From: Fibrobacter sp. UWH4
GTDB lineage: Bacteria; Fibrobacterota; Fibrobacteria; Fibrobacterales; Fibrobacteraceae
Assembly: GCF_900142475.1 (NCBI RefSeq)
Contig: NZ_FRAY01000001.1
Span: forward strand, 186,001 to 250,000
Length of the DNA stretch: 64,000 nucleotides
Direction: 5' to 3'
Shown here piece by piece: positions 1-6,889 of the stretch (the stretch's first letter is position 1; each line of letters opens with the position of its first letter). Made by a program: the position numbers and the translations under genes. Below the pieces are notes generated by a model, which was not told where the DNA came from, made no database searches, and saw nothing but the letters and a program-made list of their open reading frames with translations.

Positions 1-1718
1 AATCCGTTGGTGTTTATGCGGTAATTCGCCTTTGCAATCTGCGTCTGGACGGCATTTGTGTTTGTGGGGATTTTTACAGGCGTGTAACCTTCGACGCTTT
101 CGATGCACTTGATGTTTTCGATCCAAAGCGAGGTGTCGAAAAAGTCGTTTGTTACATTAAAGCGGAACGCGGTCGCCGCCGAAAGAACCGGGGTTAGCGG
201 GAGTGCTGCCTGCCAGCCGTTGCTCATCATCCAGCCTAAATCCACGTAGACCGTTTCCCATTCCGGTGCATACGGCATTTCGACAAAGGGGTAGTCCCAG
301 GCGCCTTCGCCAAAGACATCGATACTGGCGTTCCAATCGTAGTAGAGGATAAACTGGTGGTTTGCTCCTTTGTAGCGGTAGCTAACCATTTTGCACTTGG
401 ACAAATCGGGTGCGCCGTCGAACGCGTATTCTGCGCGGATGTACGGAGCGTAATCGAAACCGGTACCGACGGTGTCAAGCTTCATGTTGTCCATTTTTAC
501 GGTAGTTTCGGTAGAGTTGTCGGTAAAGGTGGAATTACCCTTGTCGCCCTGTTCGTCGCCGTAGTCGTCAATGTCGCTGGTGCTGCTCCACTTGCCCGGA
601 ATATCGGTGCCGGCGCCGTATGTAATCAAGTTGGGCAACTTGTCGTTGATTTCGGTTTCCCAGTTCAGGTTTTTCTGGTAGGTGGTTTTTGCAGGCAAAA
701 TGTTTTCTTTGATATAATTGTCGACATCGTTGTTTTCGAGGAAAGGCTTTTCGACATCCCATTTTGCACAAGAAATTTTCTTTTCCTTGGTCCATGCGAG
801 GAATTTTTCAAGTTCGGTCTTGTGGGCTTCCTTGGTGAAGATTTCATCGATACCGCCCCATTCCGTTACGAATACGCTAAGGCCGGCTTCCATCGCCTTG
901 TTGGAACTGGACAAGTGGCTAGAAGTCTGATGCAGGTTGGCGTAGAAATGGTAAGTGTAGGCGACGTTATCGTCTTGTACGGGGGCGGCTACGGCATCGC
1001 CTGCCATAGAAGACCACATCGGGGTTCCGACGATTACCAGGTTCTTTGAATGTTTGCGAATCGCGCTGATGACCGTGTCGGCGTATGCTTTCAGGTCTGC
1101 CCAGGATTCGCTCACGGGTTCGTTGTAGATTTCGAAAATGACATGCGGATACTTGCCGTAGCGTTCGGCCATGCGTCCGAAGAAGGCGGCGGCATCGTTT
1201 GCGGTAAAGCAGGTCTTGTTGTCGTTAAATTCGTACTTTGGCTTTGTTCCCTTATGGATGCAGTTGTAGTAACCGCCTTCGCTGTGCCAGTCGATCAAGA
1301 CGTAAACATCGTTTTGAATAGCGGCTTGAACCACGGTGTCCATTTGCGATTCGAAATATTCGGGGCGGGTCATGTAGCTTCCGTGTCCCCAAGGCGGCAC
1401 GACGCCCATGGCAGAGCGGACGAGTTCAACGTTCCAGGAGCCGACCAGAGTATCAATAAAGGAACTTCCGTAAAAGCTGCTGCCGTACGGCCAGTACTGA
1501 CTCCAAGTGAGGCTCATTCCGCGAACCTGGACTTCGGCGCCGTCCTTGACGCCTTGCACGCTGCCGTAAATGCGGCCTTCGCCAGCGGAGTTCTTGCCGC
1601 TTTGCAAAGCTCCGTATTGGCTAACGGGGCCGACGCGCGTGGGTTGAATGGTGGCGAACGCGCTGCTTGCAAAAGCGAGAGCGCACAAGGCTACTATGCC
1701 TATATTTGTCTTTTTCAT
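1..1718 (-). CDS. Secreted GH5 endoglucanase (cellulase), 3' end off window
   Basis: Reads leftward from an ATG at 1716-1718 with no stop before the window edge, so the C-terminus is missing. Residues 1-22 are a signal peptide (MKK, hydrophobic core, ASSAFA). The rest of the N-terminal half is a family 5 glycoside hydrolase TIM barrel that would cut internal beta-1,4 bonds in cellulose. It carries EIYNEP (proposed acid/base E200) and VTEWGG (proposed nucleophile E286). After about residue 340 a linker leads to a beta-rich, aromatic-rich module resembling CBM11/CBM30-type carbohydrate-binding domains. It is the last gene of a regulator-lipoprotein-cellulase unit, 26 bp after the lipoprotein gene. 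The substrate is inferred from the family. Confidence is high for GH5 and moderate for the binding module. Confidence 0.9.
   Translation of the reverse strand, partial: MKKTNIGIVALCALAFASSAFATIQPTRVGPVSQYGALQSGKNSAGEGRIYGSVQGVKDGAEVQVRGMSLTWSQYWPYGSSFYGSSFIDTLVGSWNVELVRSAMGVVPPWGHGSYMTRPEYFESQMDTVVQAAIQNDVYVLIDWHSEGGYYNCIHKGTKPKYEFNDNKTCFTANDAAAFFGRMAERYGKYPHVIFEIYNEPVSESWADLKAYADTVISAIRKHSKNLVIVGTPMWSSMAGDAVAAPVQDDNVAYTYHFYANLHQTSSHLSSSNKAMEAGLSVFVTEWGGIDEIFTKEAHKTELEKFLAWTKEKKISCAKWDVEKPFLENNDVDNYIKENILPAKTTYQKNLNWETEINDKLPNLITYGAGTDIPGKWSSTSDIDDYGDEQGDKGNSTFTDNSTETTVKMDNMKLDTVGTGFDYAPYIRAEYAFDGAPDLSKCKMVSYRYKGANHQFILYYDWNASIDVFGEGAWDYPFVEMPYAPEWETVYVDLGWMMSNGWQAALPLTPVLSAATAFRFNVTNDFFDTSLWIENIKCIESVEGYTPVKIPTNTNAVQTQIAKANYRINTNG
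601..643. repeat. 43-bp exact direct repeat, copy A (inside cellulase gene)
   Basis: This stretch is identical, base for base and in the same orientation, to 3896-3938. Here it lies inside the GH5 gene and, on the minus strand, encodes the linker after the catalytic domain (read as DKLPNLITYGAGTDI). Similarity stops abruptly on both sides. It contains the palindrome CAAGTTG-GG-CAACTTG. Confidence 0.95.
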
Positions 1719-1744
1719 AAAGCACACTCCTATATGTGAAAATT

Positions 1745-2947
1745 CTAGAATCGCATTCCGAGGCTTGGCCACATGCTCGGCGAAATGCCGTCAAAGCGAA
1801 TGTTGTCCAAGAAAATCTCTGCGTCCTCGGTCACCAAGATGTTGATGGTGTTGACGGCGATAAGTTCCGTGTCGAAATCGTCGGCGGTAAAAGTGAAGTG
1901 TTCCCATTCGTCGCCGAGCGTCACGAAGGCTGTCTGGTGAAAGTCTCGTTTGCCGTCGTTGCCGCGCTTGGTGATTTGCAGCGAAATCTTTCCGCTGCCC
2001 TTGGCGTCGAACGAAATGGCGGTGGCGCTGCGTAAGTCGTAGAAAGCGAACATCTCGTCTTCGTCAAAGTCGTCGCCGATGGAAAATCCTGCGACGCCGT
2101 AATGGCCTTTAGTTTCTTGATCGATATTGAAAATCAGGTGCAGGCTGCTTCCGCTCTTGGCGCTGTCGCCGGTAACGAGAATCTTGTCGCTATCGATGCC
2201 TTCGGCGACGCGGCTGTTCCCGCCTTGCAGGGAGTCGGTGCAAATAAACCACCAGCCTTGTCCAAAACTCTTGCCGATAAAGGTCTGCCTGTGTTTCCAA
2301 TTTTCAAAGTCTTCGACAACGGTGAAAATGCTGTCGGCAATGTTGATGTGATTTGTCGTGGCGCCATCGCTTAGGCCGGTTTCCATCTGGTAAGAGAATT
2401 TGCCGAAATACCCTTCAACGAAGGCGTAGTGCACGCCTGCAGGCAAGCCGCTGAATTCAAAGTATCCTTGTGCGTCCGTGGTGACGGTTTGGTCTAGAAT
2501 GCTTACGGTTGCGTTTTCGACGGCGGTACCGTTACTGGTGATAATGCCTTTCAGGCTTTCGCTTTGGGTAATGGCGAGATTCTGCTCCGGACTGCGTTCG
2601 AAGTCAACCCAGCGCATAATGGAGAGCGAGTCGCCGGAGCGCATTTCGAGCAGCTGGACGGGGGCCTTCTTTTCGCTCAAGGCGGCGGAGTTAATCTTGA
2701 GAATGCCGTTGTCGTCAAGGGAGTCTTCGTAGGCGACATGCATGGAATCCTCGTTTAAAATCCATACACGGGCGACGGCGTTTTTGAGGGGCATTCCGTG
2801 ATTGGTGGCTGTAACGATGCCGGCAATTTCGGTTTCGCCGGCGTTGCTGCCTGTACCGTTTGCGACAGAATTTTCACTTGTGCTGCAGGCGGTGAATGCG
2901 ATGCCGAGACTGGCTGCGAAAAGCGAAAGGGCGAGAATAACCTTCAT
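1745..2947 (-). CDS. Lipoprotein with carbohydrate-binding-like C-terminal domain
   Basis: 400 residues. The N-terminus is a lipoprotein signal with a lipobox ending FTAC, so the mature protein is probably lipid-anchored in the envelope. Two segments (about 40-125 and 130-205) look like carboxypeptidase-regulatory or SdrD-B-type beta-sandwich repeats (DAQGYFEFSGLPAG is typical). Residues about 210-390 form a beta-rich module beginning VEDFENW and ending with EIFLDNIRFDG, resembling CBM11/CIA30-type sugar-binding domains. The ATG overlaps the stop of the upstream regulator (TAATG), so translation is probably coupled. The cellulase follows 26 bp later. A role in sensing or holding polysaccharide is inferred from domain type and neighbours. 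Confidence 0.75.
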   Translation of the reverse strand: MKVILALSLFAASLGIAFTACSTSENSVANGTGSNAGETEIAGIVTATNHGMPLKNAVARVWILNEDSMHVAYEDSLDDNGILKINSAALSEKKAPVQLLEMRSGDSLSIMRWVDFERSPEQNLAITQSESLKGIITSNGTAVENATVSILDQTVTTDAQGYFEFSGLPAGVHYAFVEGYFGKFSYQMETGLSDGATTNHINIADSIFTVVEDFENWKHRQTFIGKSFGQGWWFICTDSLQGGNSRVAEGIDSDKILVTGDSAKSGSSLHLIFNIDQETKGHYGVAGFSIGDDFDEDEMFAFYDLRSATAISFDAKGSGKISLQITKRGNDGKRDFHQTAFVTLGDEWEHFTFTADDFDTELIAVNTINILVTEDAEIFLDNIRFDGISPSMWPSLGMRF

Positions 2948-3756
2948 TATTTGCCCTCCTTCACCTTGGCGCGATTCACGAGCTGGAATCCGATATGACA
3001 GACGCGGTCGGGGTTCTTTTCTTCGCGGGACATGGCCAAAATCTTTTCGCGAAGCTTGGCGATTTCTTCGCGAACCTTTTCGAAACTTTCCTTGGAAAGG
3101 CTGCAGGTTACGCTGGTGATGCTGCGGTCGTCGCTTGAAAACAGGTCGTAAATTTCGCTGTTGACTTCGAGGTTCTTTAAATGGTATTTGCGCAGAATGG
3201 TGGAGCGCACGCGGGGCGGCGTCGAAATAATGGGTTGCTCGACATGGTAGGTTCCGTTATCGTTCAAGGAAACGAATCCGGCTTCCTTTAGGTACTTGAT
3301 TCCGCTTTGCACTTGCGGGGCGCGGAGCGCGGGCGTGAACATCCGGCCGATTTTCTCGGCGGGGGTGTTTGCGGGGAGGAGCGGCAACAGGTCGCGCAAA
3401 ACGGGGTAGTACCACTTCGAAAAGAACTTGAGGGCGGAATCCTGGAGTTCGTATTCCTGCTTGTTGGCGCGTACGGCGAGGAGTTTCTTGAGCAGGTTTT
3501 CGCGCTCGTCCACGTTTTTTTCGTTGCCGAAGCGGACTAGCGTCAGAAAGTATTCGGTTTCTTCGTCGGAAAGCCCCCAGGCTTTGGCGAGTGTCTTTGC
3601 GTTTGCGGTAGAAAGCGGGCGGGATCCGTCCAGAATGCGGTTGAAAAAGGCGGAACCCGAGACTCCGGCGCTTTCTTGAATGGAACGGATGGACTGCCCT
3701 CTGGATTGCAATGCCTCCACAACGGCCCGGATATAATCCCGGTAATCAAAGTACAT
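2947..3756 (-). CDS. TIGR02147 family protein, putative DNA-binding regulator
   Basis: The reading frame opens at 3786, but the family normally begins close to the FDYRDY motif. A second ATG at 3754-3756 gives 269 residues starting MYFDYRDY. It lies directly after a repeated motif (3757-3778), so I prefer it. The N-terminal part (about 20-70) resembles a Cro/C1-type helix-turn-helix (SIQESAGVSGSAFFNRIL). The middle contains KWYYPVLRDLLPLLP, matching KYPVIRELAPMMP-type sequence in the second copy at 59204. The family is large in Fibrobacter and has no established function that I know of. Its stop overlaps the lipoprotein start by one base, and the same gene order recurs at 59-61 kb. Regulation of its own operon is inferred. 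Confidence 0.8.
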   Translation of the reverse strand: MYFDYRDYIRAVVEALQSRGQSIRSIQESAGVSGSAFFNRILDGSRPLSTANAKTLAKAWGLSDEETEYFLTLVRFGNEKNVDERENLLKKLLAVRANKQEYELQDSALKFFSKWYYPVLRDLLPLLPANTPAEKIGRMFTPALRAPQVQSGIKYLKEAGFVSLNDNGTYHVEQPIISTPPRVRSTILRKYHLKNLEVNSEIYDLFSSDDRSITSVTCSLSKESFEKVREEIAKLREKILAMSREEKNPDRVCHIGFQLVNRAKVKEGK

Positions 3757-3868
3757 AAATACACTAATTGTGGAAACATTTTTCATACCTCTAAAATTAG
3801 ATAAAATTTTGATGTTGCAAAGTAAACTTTTGTTATTGTTTTAGTAAAATACACGAAAAATGGAAACA
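3757..3868. promoter_or_regulatory. Paired bipartite direct repeats, candidate operator
   Basis: The motif AAATACAC, six variable bases, TGGAAACA occurs twice, at 3757-3778 and 3847-3868, exactly 90 bp apart. The first copy abuts the preferred start codon of the TIGR02147 gene and the second lies upstream of it. Sixteen matching bases with an unconserved six-base spacer look like two protein-binding sites. Autoregulation by the adjacent regulator is a guess from position. No clear sigma-70 promoter could be fixed between them. Confidence 0.45.
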
Positions 3869-3895
3869 GAATGGCGGATTTGACCGTAGGCTGTG

Positions 3896-3958
3896 ATATC
3901 GGTGCCGGCGCCGTATGTAATCAAGTTGGGCAACTTGTAAATATTCCTTACAAGTTGC
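3896..3958 (+). repeat. 43-bp exact repeat copy B, with alternative hairpins
   Basis: Positions 3896-3938 duplicate 601-643 of the cellulase gene exactly. Here the copy is intergenic. It supplies CAAGTTG (3922-3928) and CAACTTG (3931-3937). A third arm, TTACAAGTTG (3948-3957), follows outside the repeat and pairs perfectly with CAACTTGTAA (3931-3940), with a 7-base loop. Arms 1:2 and 2:3 exclude each other, as in an attenuator, and a T-rich stretch follows. An RNA made from the plus strand here would be perfectly complementary to 43 nt of cellulase mRNA. Confidence 0.9.
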
Positions 3959-4133
3959 GCCTTTATCTAATTTTCGTCAATTAAAGAAAAATGTTTCTTA
4001 TCCCATCCTGTTGAACTGTCAAGTATTCCTTGATTGTTCGATTTATAAAATTTACTCCAATTTGGAATATGCAAACCCTTTATTTAAAGACGTTTTGGGA
4101 ACTTTGTTACAAAAAAATGCGATTTCTTTAAAA

Positions 4134-4162
4134 TTTTTGTACATTTCGCTCAATTTTATATT
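4134..4162 (+). promoter_or_regulatory. Candidate promoter for structured RNA
   Basis: TTTTTG (4134-4139), a 17-base spacer and TATATT (4157-4162) form a plausible promoter. Its start would fall near 4169-4170, just where the folded RNA begins. The -35 match is weak, but the -10 resembles other TATATT elements in this window. Confidence 0.35.
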
Positions 4163-4169
4163 AGTTTTG

Positions 4170-4395
4170 AAGTGAAAAAGAGTTTTCCTCTTGCCCTCTA
4201 AACGAAATCTCGACCATTTCACTAAGCGAGGACAAGGCGAACGCTCACGCAGGTATGCCTCTTTTGGCGTACTTCAGTTTGCTGTACCGACTTTACAGTC
4301 GGTCTTTGGTCGTATGGCCAAGGGCAACAGCCCTTTTGGGGCGTGGGTCGTTTGTGTTTATCGCTTAGAGGCAGTCGAGAGCCCCGTTTAGGTAA
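4170..4395 (+). ncRNA. Highly structured RNA candidate, class not recognised
   Basis: Nested complementary arms form a long rod: CTAAACG (4198-4204) with CGTTTAG (4385-4391), TCTCGAC (4208-4214) with GTCGAGA (4374-4380), CTAAGCG (4222-4228) with CGCTTAG (4362-4368), and 4238-4250 with 4341-4354 (13 pairs including G-U, one bulge). Inside sit three hairpins: GTATGCC/GGCGTAC (4253-4272), ACCGACT/AGTCGGT (4286-4303) and AAGGGC/GCCCTT (4320-4335). Such nesting is not expected by chance. I do not see RNase P, tmRNA, SRP, T-box or lysine-riboswitch signatures. It could be a free RNA or the far upstream part of the RiPP leader. Strand is taken from the promoter-like element at 4157 and is not proven. 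Confidence 0.6.
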
Positions 4396-4417
4396 ATGCA
4401 ACGATCTGCGCCTTTTC

Positions 4418-4609
4418 TTGTATCTATACAAAATCGGCACGAATCCTTGCAGAGCAAGAAAAAACTCCGGAAATTTCATTGAAGGAGAAATGCGTCGCTG
4501 TACCTGCGATTTGTTCAATGAAAAAAATGAGCTTTTGCAAACGCAAAACGCACTATGCCGAAACCCGCGCGGCATAGTGTGCAACAACCTGCGGGATATA
4601 CACTCATGA
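4418..4609 (+). promoter_or_regulatory. Structured leader before RiPP precursor
   Basis: The sequence CTTGTATCTATACAAAAT near 4417-4434 looks like a promoter -10 region. Downstream are three hairpins: CTTGC-AGA-GCAAG (4446-4458), TTTCATTGAA (4474-4483) with TTCAATGAAA (4514-4523), and CACTATGCCG (4551-4560) with CGGCATAGTG (4570-4579). The last ends 38 bases before the precursor start. None has a following T-run, so they look like leader structure or mRNA-stability elements rather than terminators. Confidence 0.4.
4490..4609 (+). CDS. Possible 39-residue leader peptide ORF
   Basis: ATG at 4490 is preceded by AAGGAG, only two bases away, which is closer than usual. The ORF encodes 39 residues with four cysteines (MRRCTCDLF at the start) and ends in TGA overlapping the ATGAGG that forms the ribosome site of the RiPP precursor. 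Translation through it would disrupt both leader hairpins, so it could act as an attenuation peptide or couple translation to the precursor. It may equally be chance. No homologous family is recognised. Confidence 0.25.
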   Translation: MRRCTCDLFNEKNELLQTQNALCRNPRGIVCNNLRDIHS

Positions 4610-4617
4610 GGTATATT

Positions 4618-4761
4618 ATGAAGACAACAAAGAAGATGGCCTACAAGAAGCCCCGTCTTATCGCAAAGAACAACCCGACCGGAAGCTTCGCTGCTGGCTG
4701 CCCGACTTACAATGCAGGCACTCATGGCGGAGAATGCCAGAATTGCGAAACAACATACTAA
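4618..4761 (+). CDS. Cys-rich RiPP precursor peptide
   Basis: 47 residues, start chosen at 4618 because GAGGT lies six bases upstream; an in-frame ATG at 4606 is less likely. Residues 1-18 are basic (MKTTKKMAYKKPRLIAKN) and would be the leader. The core has Gly, Ser, Thr and Cys: SFAAGCPTYNAGTHGG then ECQNCETTY, with C28, C40 and C43. Small size, leader/core split and a radical SAM/SPASM enzyme with an N-terminal recognition-like domain 0.7 kb downstream mark it as the likely substrate of that enzyme. The modification is unknown; Cys-to-carbon thioether links (sactipeptide or ranthipeptide type) are the first guess. I do not recognise the exact precursor family. Confidence 0.75.
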   Translation: MKTTKKMAYKKPRLIAKNNPTGSFAAGCPTYNAGTHGGECQNCETTY

Positions 4762-4773
4762 GCGCAATTATTA

Positions 4774-4820
4774 TTTCCTAGAACGAGGCTTGCCGCCCTG
4801 CTCTAGGGAATACCTTTTTG
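4774..4820 (+). terminator. Hairpin with T-run after precursor gene (partial terminator)
   Basis: TTCCTAGA (4775-4782) pairs with TCTAGGGAA (4802-4810, one bulge), followed by CCTTTTTG at 4813-4820. Placed between the precursor and its maturation genes, it would let the peptide be made in excess of the enzymes, as in many RiPP operons. Confidence 0.45.
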
Positions 4821-4906
4821 CCAAATTTTCTTAAAACCGAGAAGATTACAATGAATAAGAAAATCTTCATTACAAAAGAAGTTACAAAAAGAGATAAAGG
4901 AACATT

Positions 4907-5134
4907 ATGGATGCCAGAAAGTCGGAAATTCTTAAAATTTTAGCAGATCGAAAGGTGGATAACATCAGTATTGAATCTGTAATGATCGAAGTGGAGAATG
5001 TATCCAATTCTTTTCCTTACAATTCAACAAATGAAAACGTTCTGACCGCTCTTGAAAATCTTTCCAGAAGCAGCAAAATGGCTGAAGAACAGCGTCAAAC
5101 TATCATAGGAGATTCATCATGTACTTCACTTTAG
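4907..5134 (+). CDS. Small hypothetical protein in RiPP cluster (75 aa)
   Basis: ATG at 4907 follows AAAGGAACATT, a fair ribosome site. The 75-residue product is charged and mostly helical by eye, beginning MDARKSEILKILADRK, with one Cys near the C-terminus. It has no signal peptide or membrane segment. Its last 16 bases overlap the next small gene, so the two are co-translated. I do not recognise it. By position it could help present the precursor to the maturase, or be a second peptide substrate. Confidence 0.55.
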   Translation: MDARKSEILKILADRKVDNISIESVMIEVENVSNSFPYNSTNENVLTALENLSRSSKMAEEQRQTIIGDSSCTSL

Positions 5135-5403
5135 AATGGTATCAGAATCAATTTTTGATAATTTTGACAAAGAAAATGGGCTTGGAAGACTCTGATGCTC
5201 TAAGTCCGCTCAAATTATATGAGTTCGTTAAGCAAAAACTAGAAATTCATACGTTGCTTGTAAAATTTTTCACTGAATATAAAGCATGGTACGATTTCCA
5301 TTTAGGCTTAGAGTCAAAAAGGATCTCATTAGATACTCAATACCTAATAAAATTATCTGATTTATTTAAGCAAACTAGACAAGAATTACTAAAAAAAAGC
5401 TGA
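5119..5403 (+). CDS. Small hypothetical protein in RiPP cluster (94 aa)
   Basis: ATG at 5119 is preceded by AGGAG seven bases away. The 94 residues are helical and aromatic-rich (MYFTLEWYQNQFLIIL at the start, then FTEYKAWYDFHLGLESKR), soluble, with no Cys and no known motif that I can name. The upstream gene overlaps it and the maturase starts 18 bases later. Context makes it an accessory factor for peptide modification or immunity. The function is unknown. Confidence 0.6.
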   Translation: MYFTLEWYQNQFLIILTKKMGLEDSDALSPLKLYEFVKQKLEIHTLLVKFFTEYKAWYDFHLGLESKRISLDTQYLIKLSDLFKQTRQELLKKS

Positions 5404-5421
5404 TGAATTAAAGGAGGTCTA

Positions 5422-6873
5422 ATGTTTTACCGTCAATCTCGTGACACCTTTATTCGTTCTATCGGCGACTATGGCTATATCAAGAGCCAATTAACCAAGC
5501 ATGACCGCACCTACACGCAAGAAGGAAGAGCTTTCCTTTCTGTGATTTCTCGTGAACCGCATAGCTTGCAGGAACTTTCGGCAAAAGCATGCGAATACTT
5601 CGAAGATGTGGCTCCCGAAGACATTCAAGATGACATGAAGGATTTTTTAGATTCCCTAGTTGCTGACCGCTACTTAGTCTCCGCAGAAACAGCCGAAGAA
5701 TGTGCTGCTAAGGATACTTTCTTTAGTTATGCTGAAAATCCGAAAACATTATTCACCTACAACTCTCAACAAAATCCTGATGACGAAAAACTCTATATCG
5801 ATACGCAAGAACTTTTAGGAGACTGGTATCGCGAACATCCGCAAATTCACAGTTGCCAAATTGAAACAACGAATCGTTGTAATGAACGCTGCATTCACTG
5901 TTACATTCCGCATGAACTAAAGAATATCGTGTTACCATACGAAGTTATCGAAAGTGTTCTCAATCAGTTGCACGATTTAGGCGTTATGGGCCTTACGTTA
6001 TCAGGTGGTGAATTTTTCACGCATCCCGATGCAGAAAAAATCTTACGTAAGGCTCGTGAACTTGATTTCAGTTTCTATGTGTTGTCAAACATCACTTTAA
6101 TTACGCCACATATGATTGAGGTGCTTAAGGAAGTTAATCCGAGTTATGTGCAAACATCGCTTTACAGCGTTATTCCTGAAGAACATGACCATGTCACACA
6201 ACTCAAAGGCTCCTGCGAAAAGACCAAGTCCGCTATTGACTCCTTGATTGCGGCGAACATACCCGTGCAAATCAGTTGCCCTGTGATGAAGACGAATTAT
6301 CACACTTATAAAGATGTGTTGAAATATGCTTACGAACGAAATTGCAAGGCTCAAACTGACTTTGTAATGATGGCTCGATACGATTTTACCACGGACAATC
6401 TTGCCGAGCGCTTGACTATGGAACAAACTGAAGAATTGCTCAAGGATATTATTCAGTTTGATAAAGATTATCTTGACTTTACTGATACTCCGGTGCCGTC
6501 CGTTTCTCGCGAGGAATGGGGTAAGCGACCTTTCTGTGGTGTAGGCATGGATAACCTCTGTATTGCAAGTGACGGCATTGTGTATCCATGTAGCGGTTGG
6601 CAGGGAATGGCTTGCGGTAATGTGCGAGAACAGCCCATTAAGGATATTTGGGAAAAATCTCCGCAGCTTAACAAACTTCGTAACCTTACTAAGTCTGCTA
6701 TTCCGCAATGTTACGATTGCGAAGACCGACAATTCTGTGCTCCATGTCTTGTTCGTAATTTCAACGAAAGCGGCGGTGATTATCTGAAGGTTGCTCCGCA
6801 TTTCTGCAAGGCGGCTCACTTGAATCGCAAACTTGTTGTAGAAGCCAAAGCGAAAATGAAAAAACAGCACTAA
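5422..6873 (+). CDS. Radical SAM/SPASM peptide maturase
   Basis: 483 residues, start fixed by an excellent ribosome site AAAGGAGGT four bases before ATG. Residues 1-95 resemble a PqqD-like RiPP recognition element (helix-rich, ending FLDSLVADRYLVS). The radical SAM core carries C153, C157 and C160 (TTNRCNERCIHCY) for the SAM-binding 4Fe-4S cluster, plus LTLSGGE at 191-197. The C-terminal SPASM region has C372, C390, C398, C430, C433, C439, C442 and C462, enough for auxiliary clusters. Such enzymes modify ribosomal peptides in the cytoplasm, often installing thioether bonds. The substrate is inferred to be the 4618 peptide. The gene is A+T-richer than the nuo genes, consistent with lateral transfer. 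Confidence 0.88.
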   Translation: MFYRQSRDTFIRSIGDYGYIKSQLTKHDRTYTQEGRAFLSVISREPHSLQELSAKACEYFEDVAPEDIQDDMKDFLDSLVADRYLVSAETAEECAAKDTFFSYAENPKTLFTYNSQQNPDDEKLYIDTQELLGDWYREHPQIHSCQIETTNRCNERCIHCYIPHELKNIVLPYEVIESVLNQLHDLGVMGLTLSGGEFFTHPDAEKILRKARELDFSFYVLSNITLITPHMIEVLKEVNPSYVQTSLYSVIPEEHDHVTQLKGSCEKTKSAIDSLIAANIPVQISCPVMKTNYHTYKDVLKYAYERNCKAQTDFVMMARYDFTTDNLAERLTMEQTEELLKDIIQFDKDYLDFTDTPVPSVSREEWGKRPFCGVGMDNLCIASDGIVYPCSGWQGMACGNVREQPIKDIWEKSPQLNKLRNLTKSAIPQCYDCEDRQFCAPCLVRNFNESGGDYLKVAPHFCKAAHLNRKLVVEAKAKMKKQH

Positions 6874-6889
6874 TTAACAGGAGTAAAAG

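Noticed and set aside
357..1739. Two plus-strand frames over the left edge
   Set aside because: They lie antisense to the GH5 gene, whose catalytic motifs read on the minus strand.
4191..4391. 66-codon plus-strand frame and overlapping 181-codon minus frame at 4222-4767
   Set aside because: They coincide with the folded RNA and leader; no ribosome site and no protein-like composition.
4851..4943. 30-codon frame before the 75-residue gene
   Set aside because: No convincing ribosome site and it overlaps the better-supported gene.
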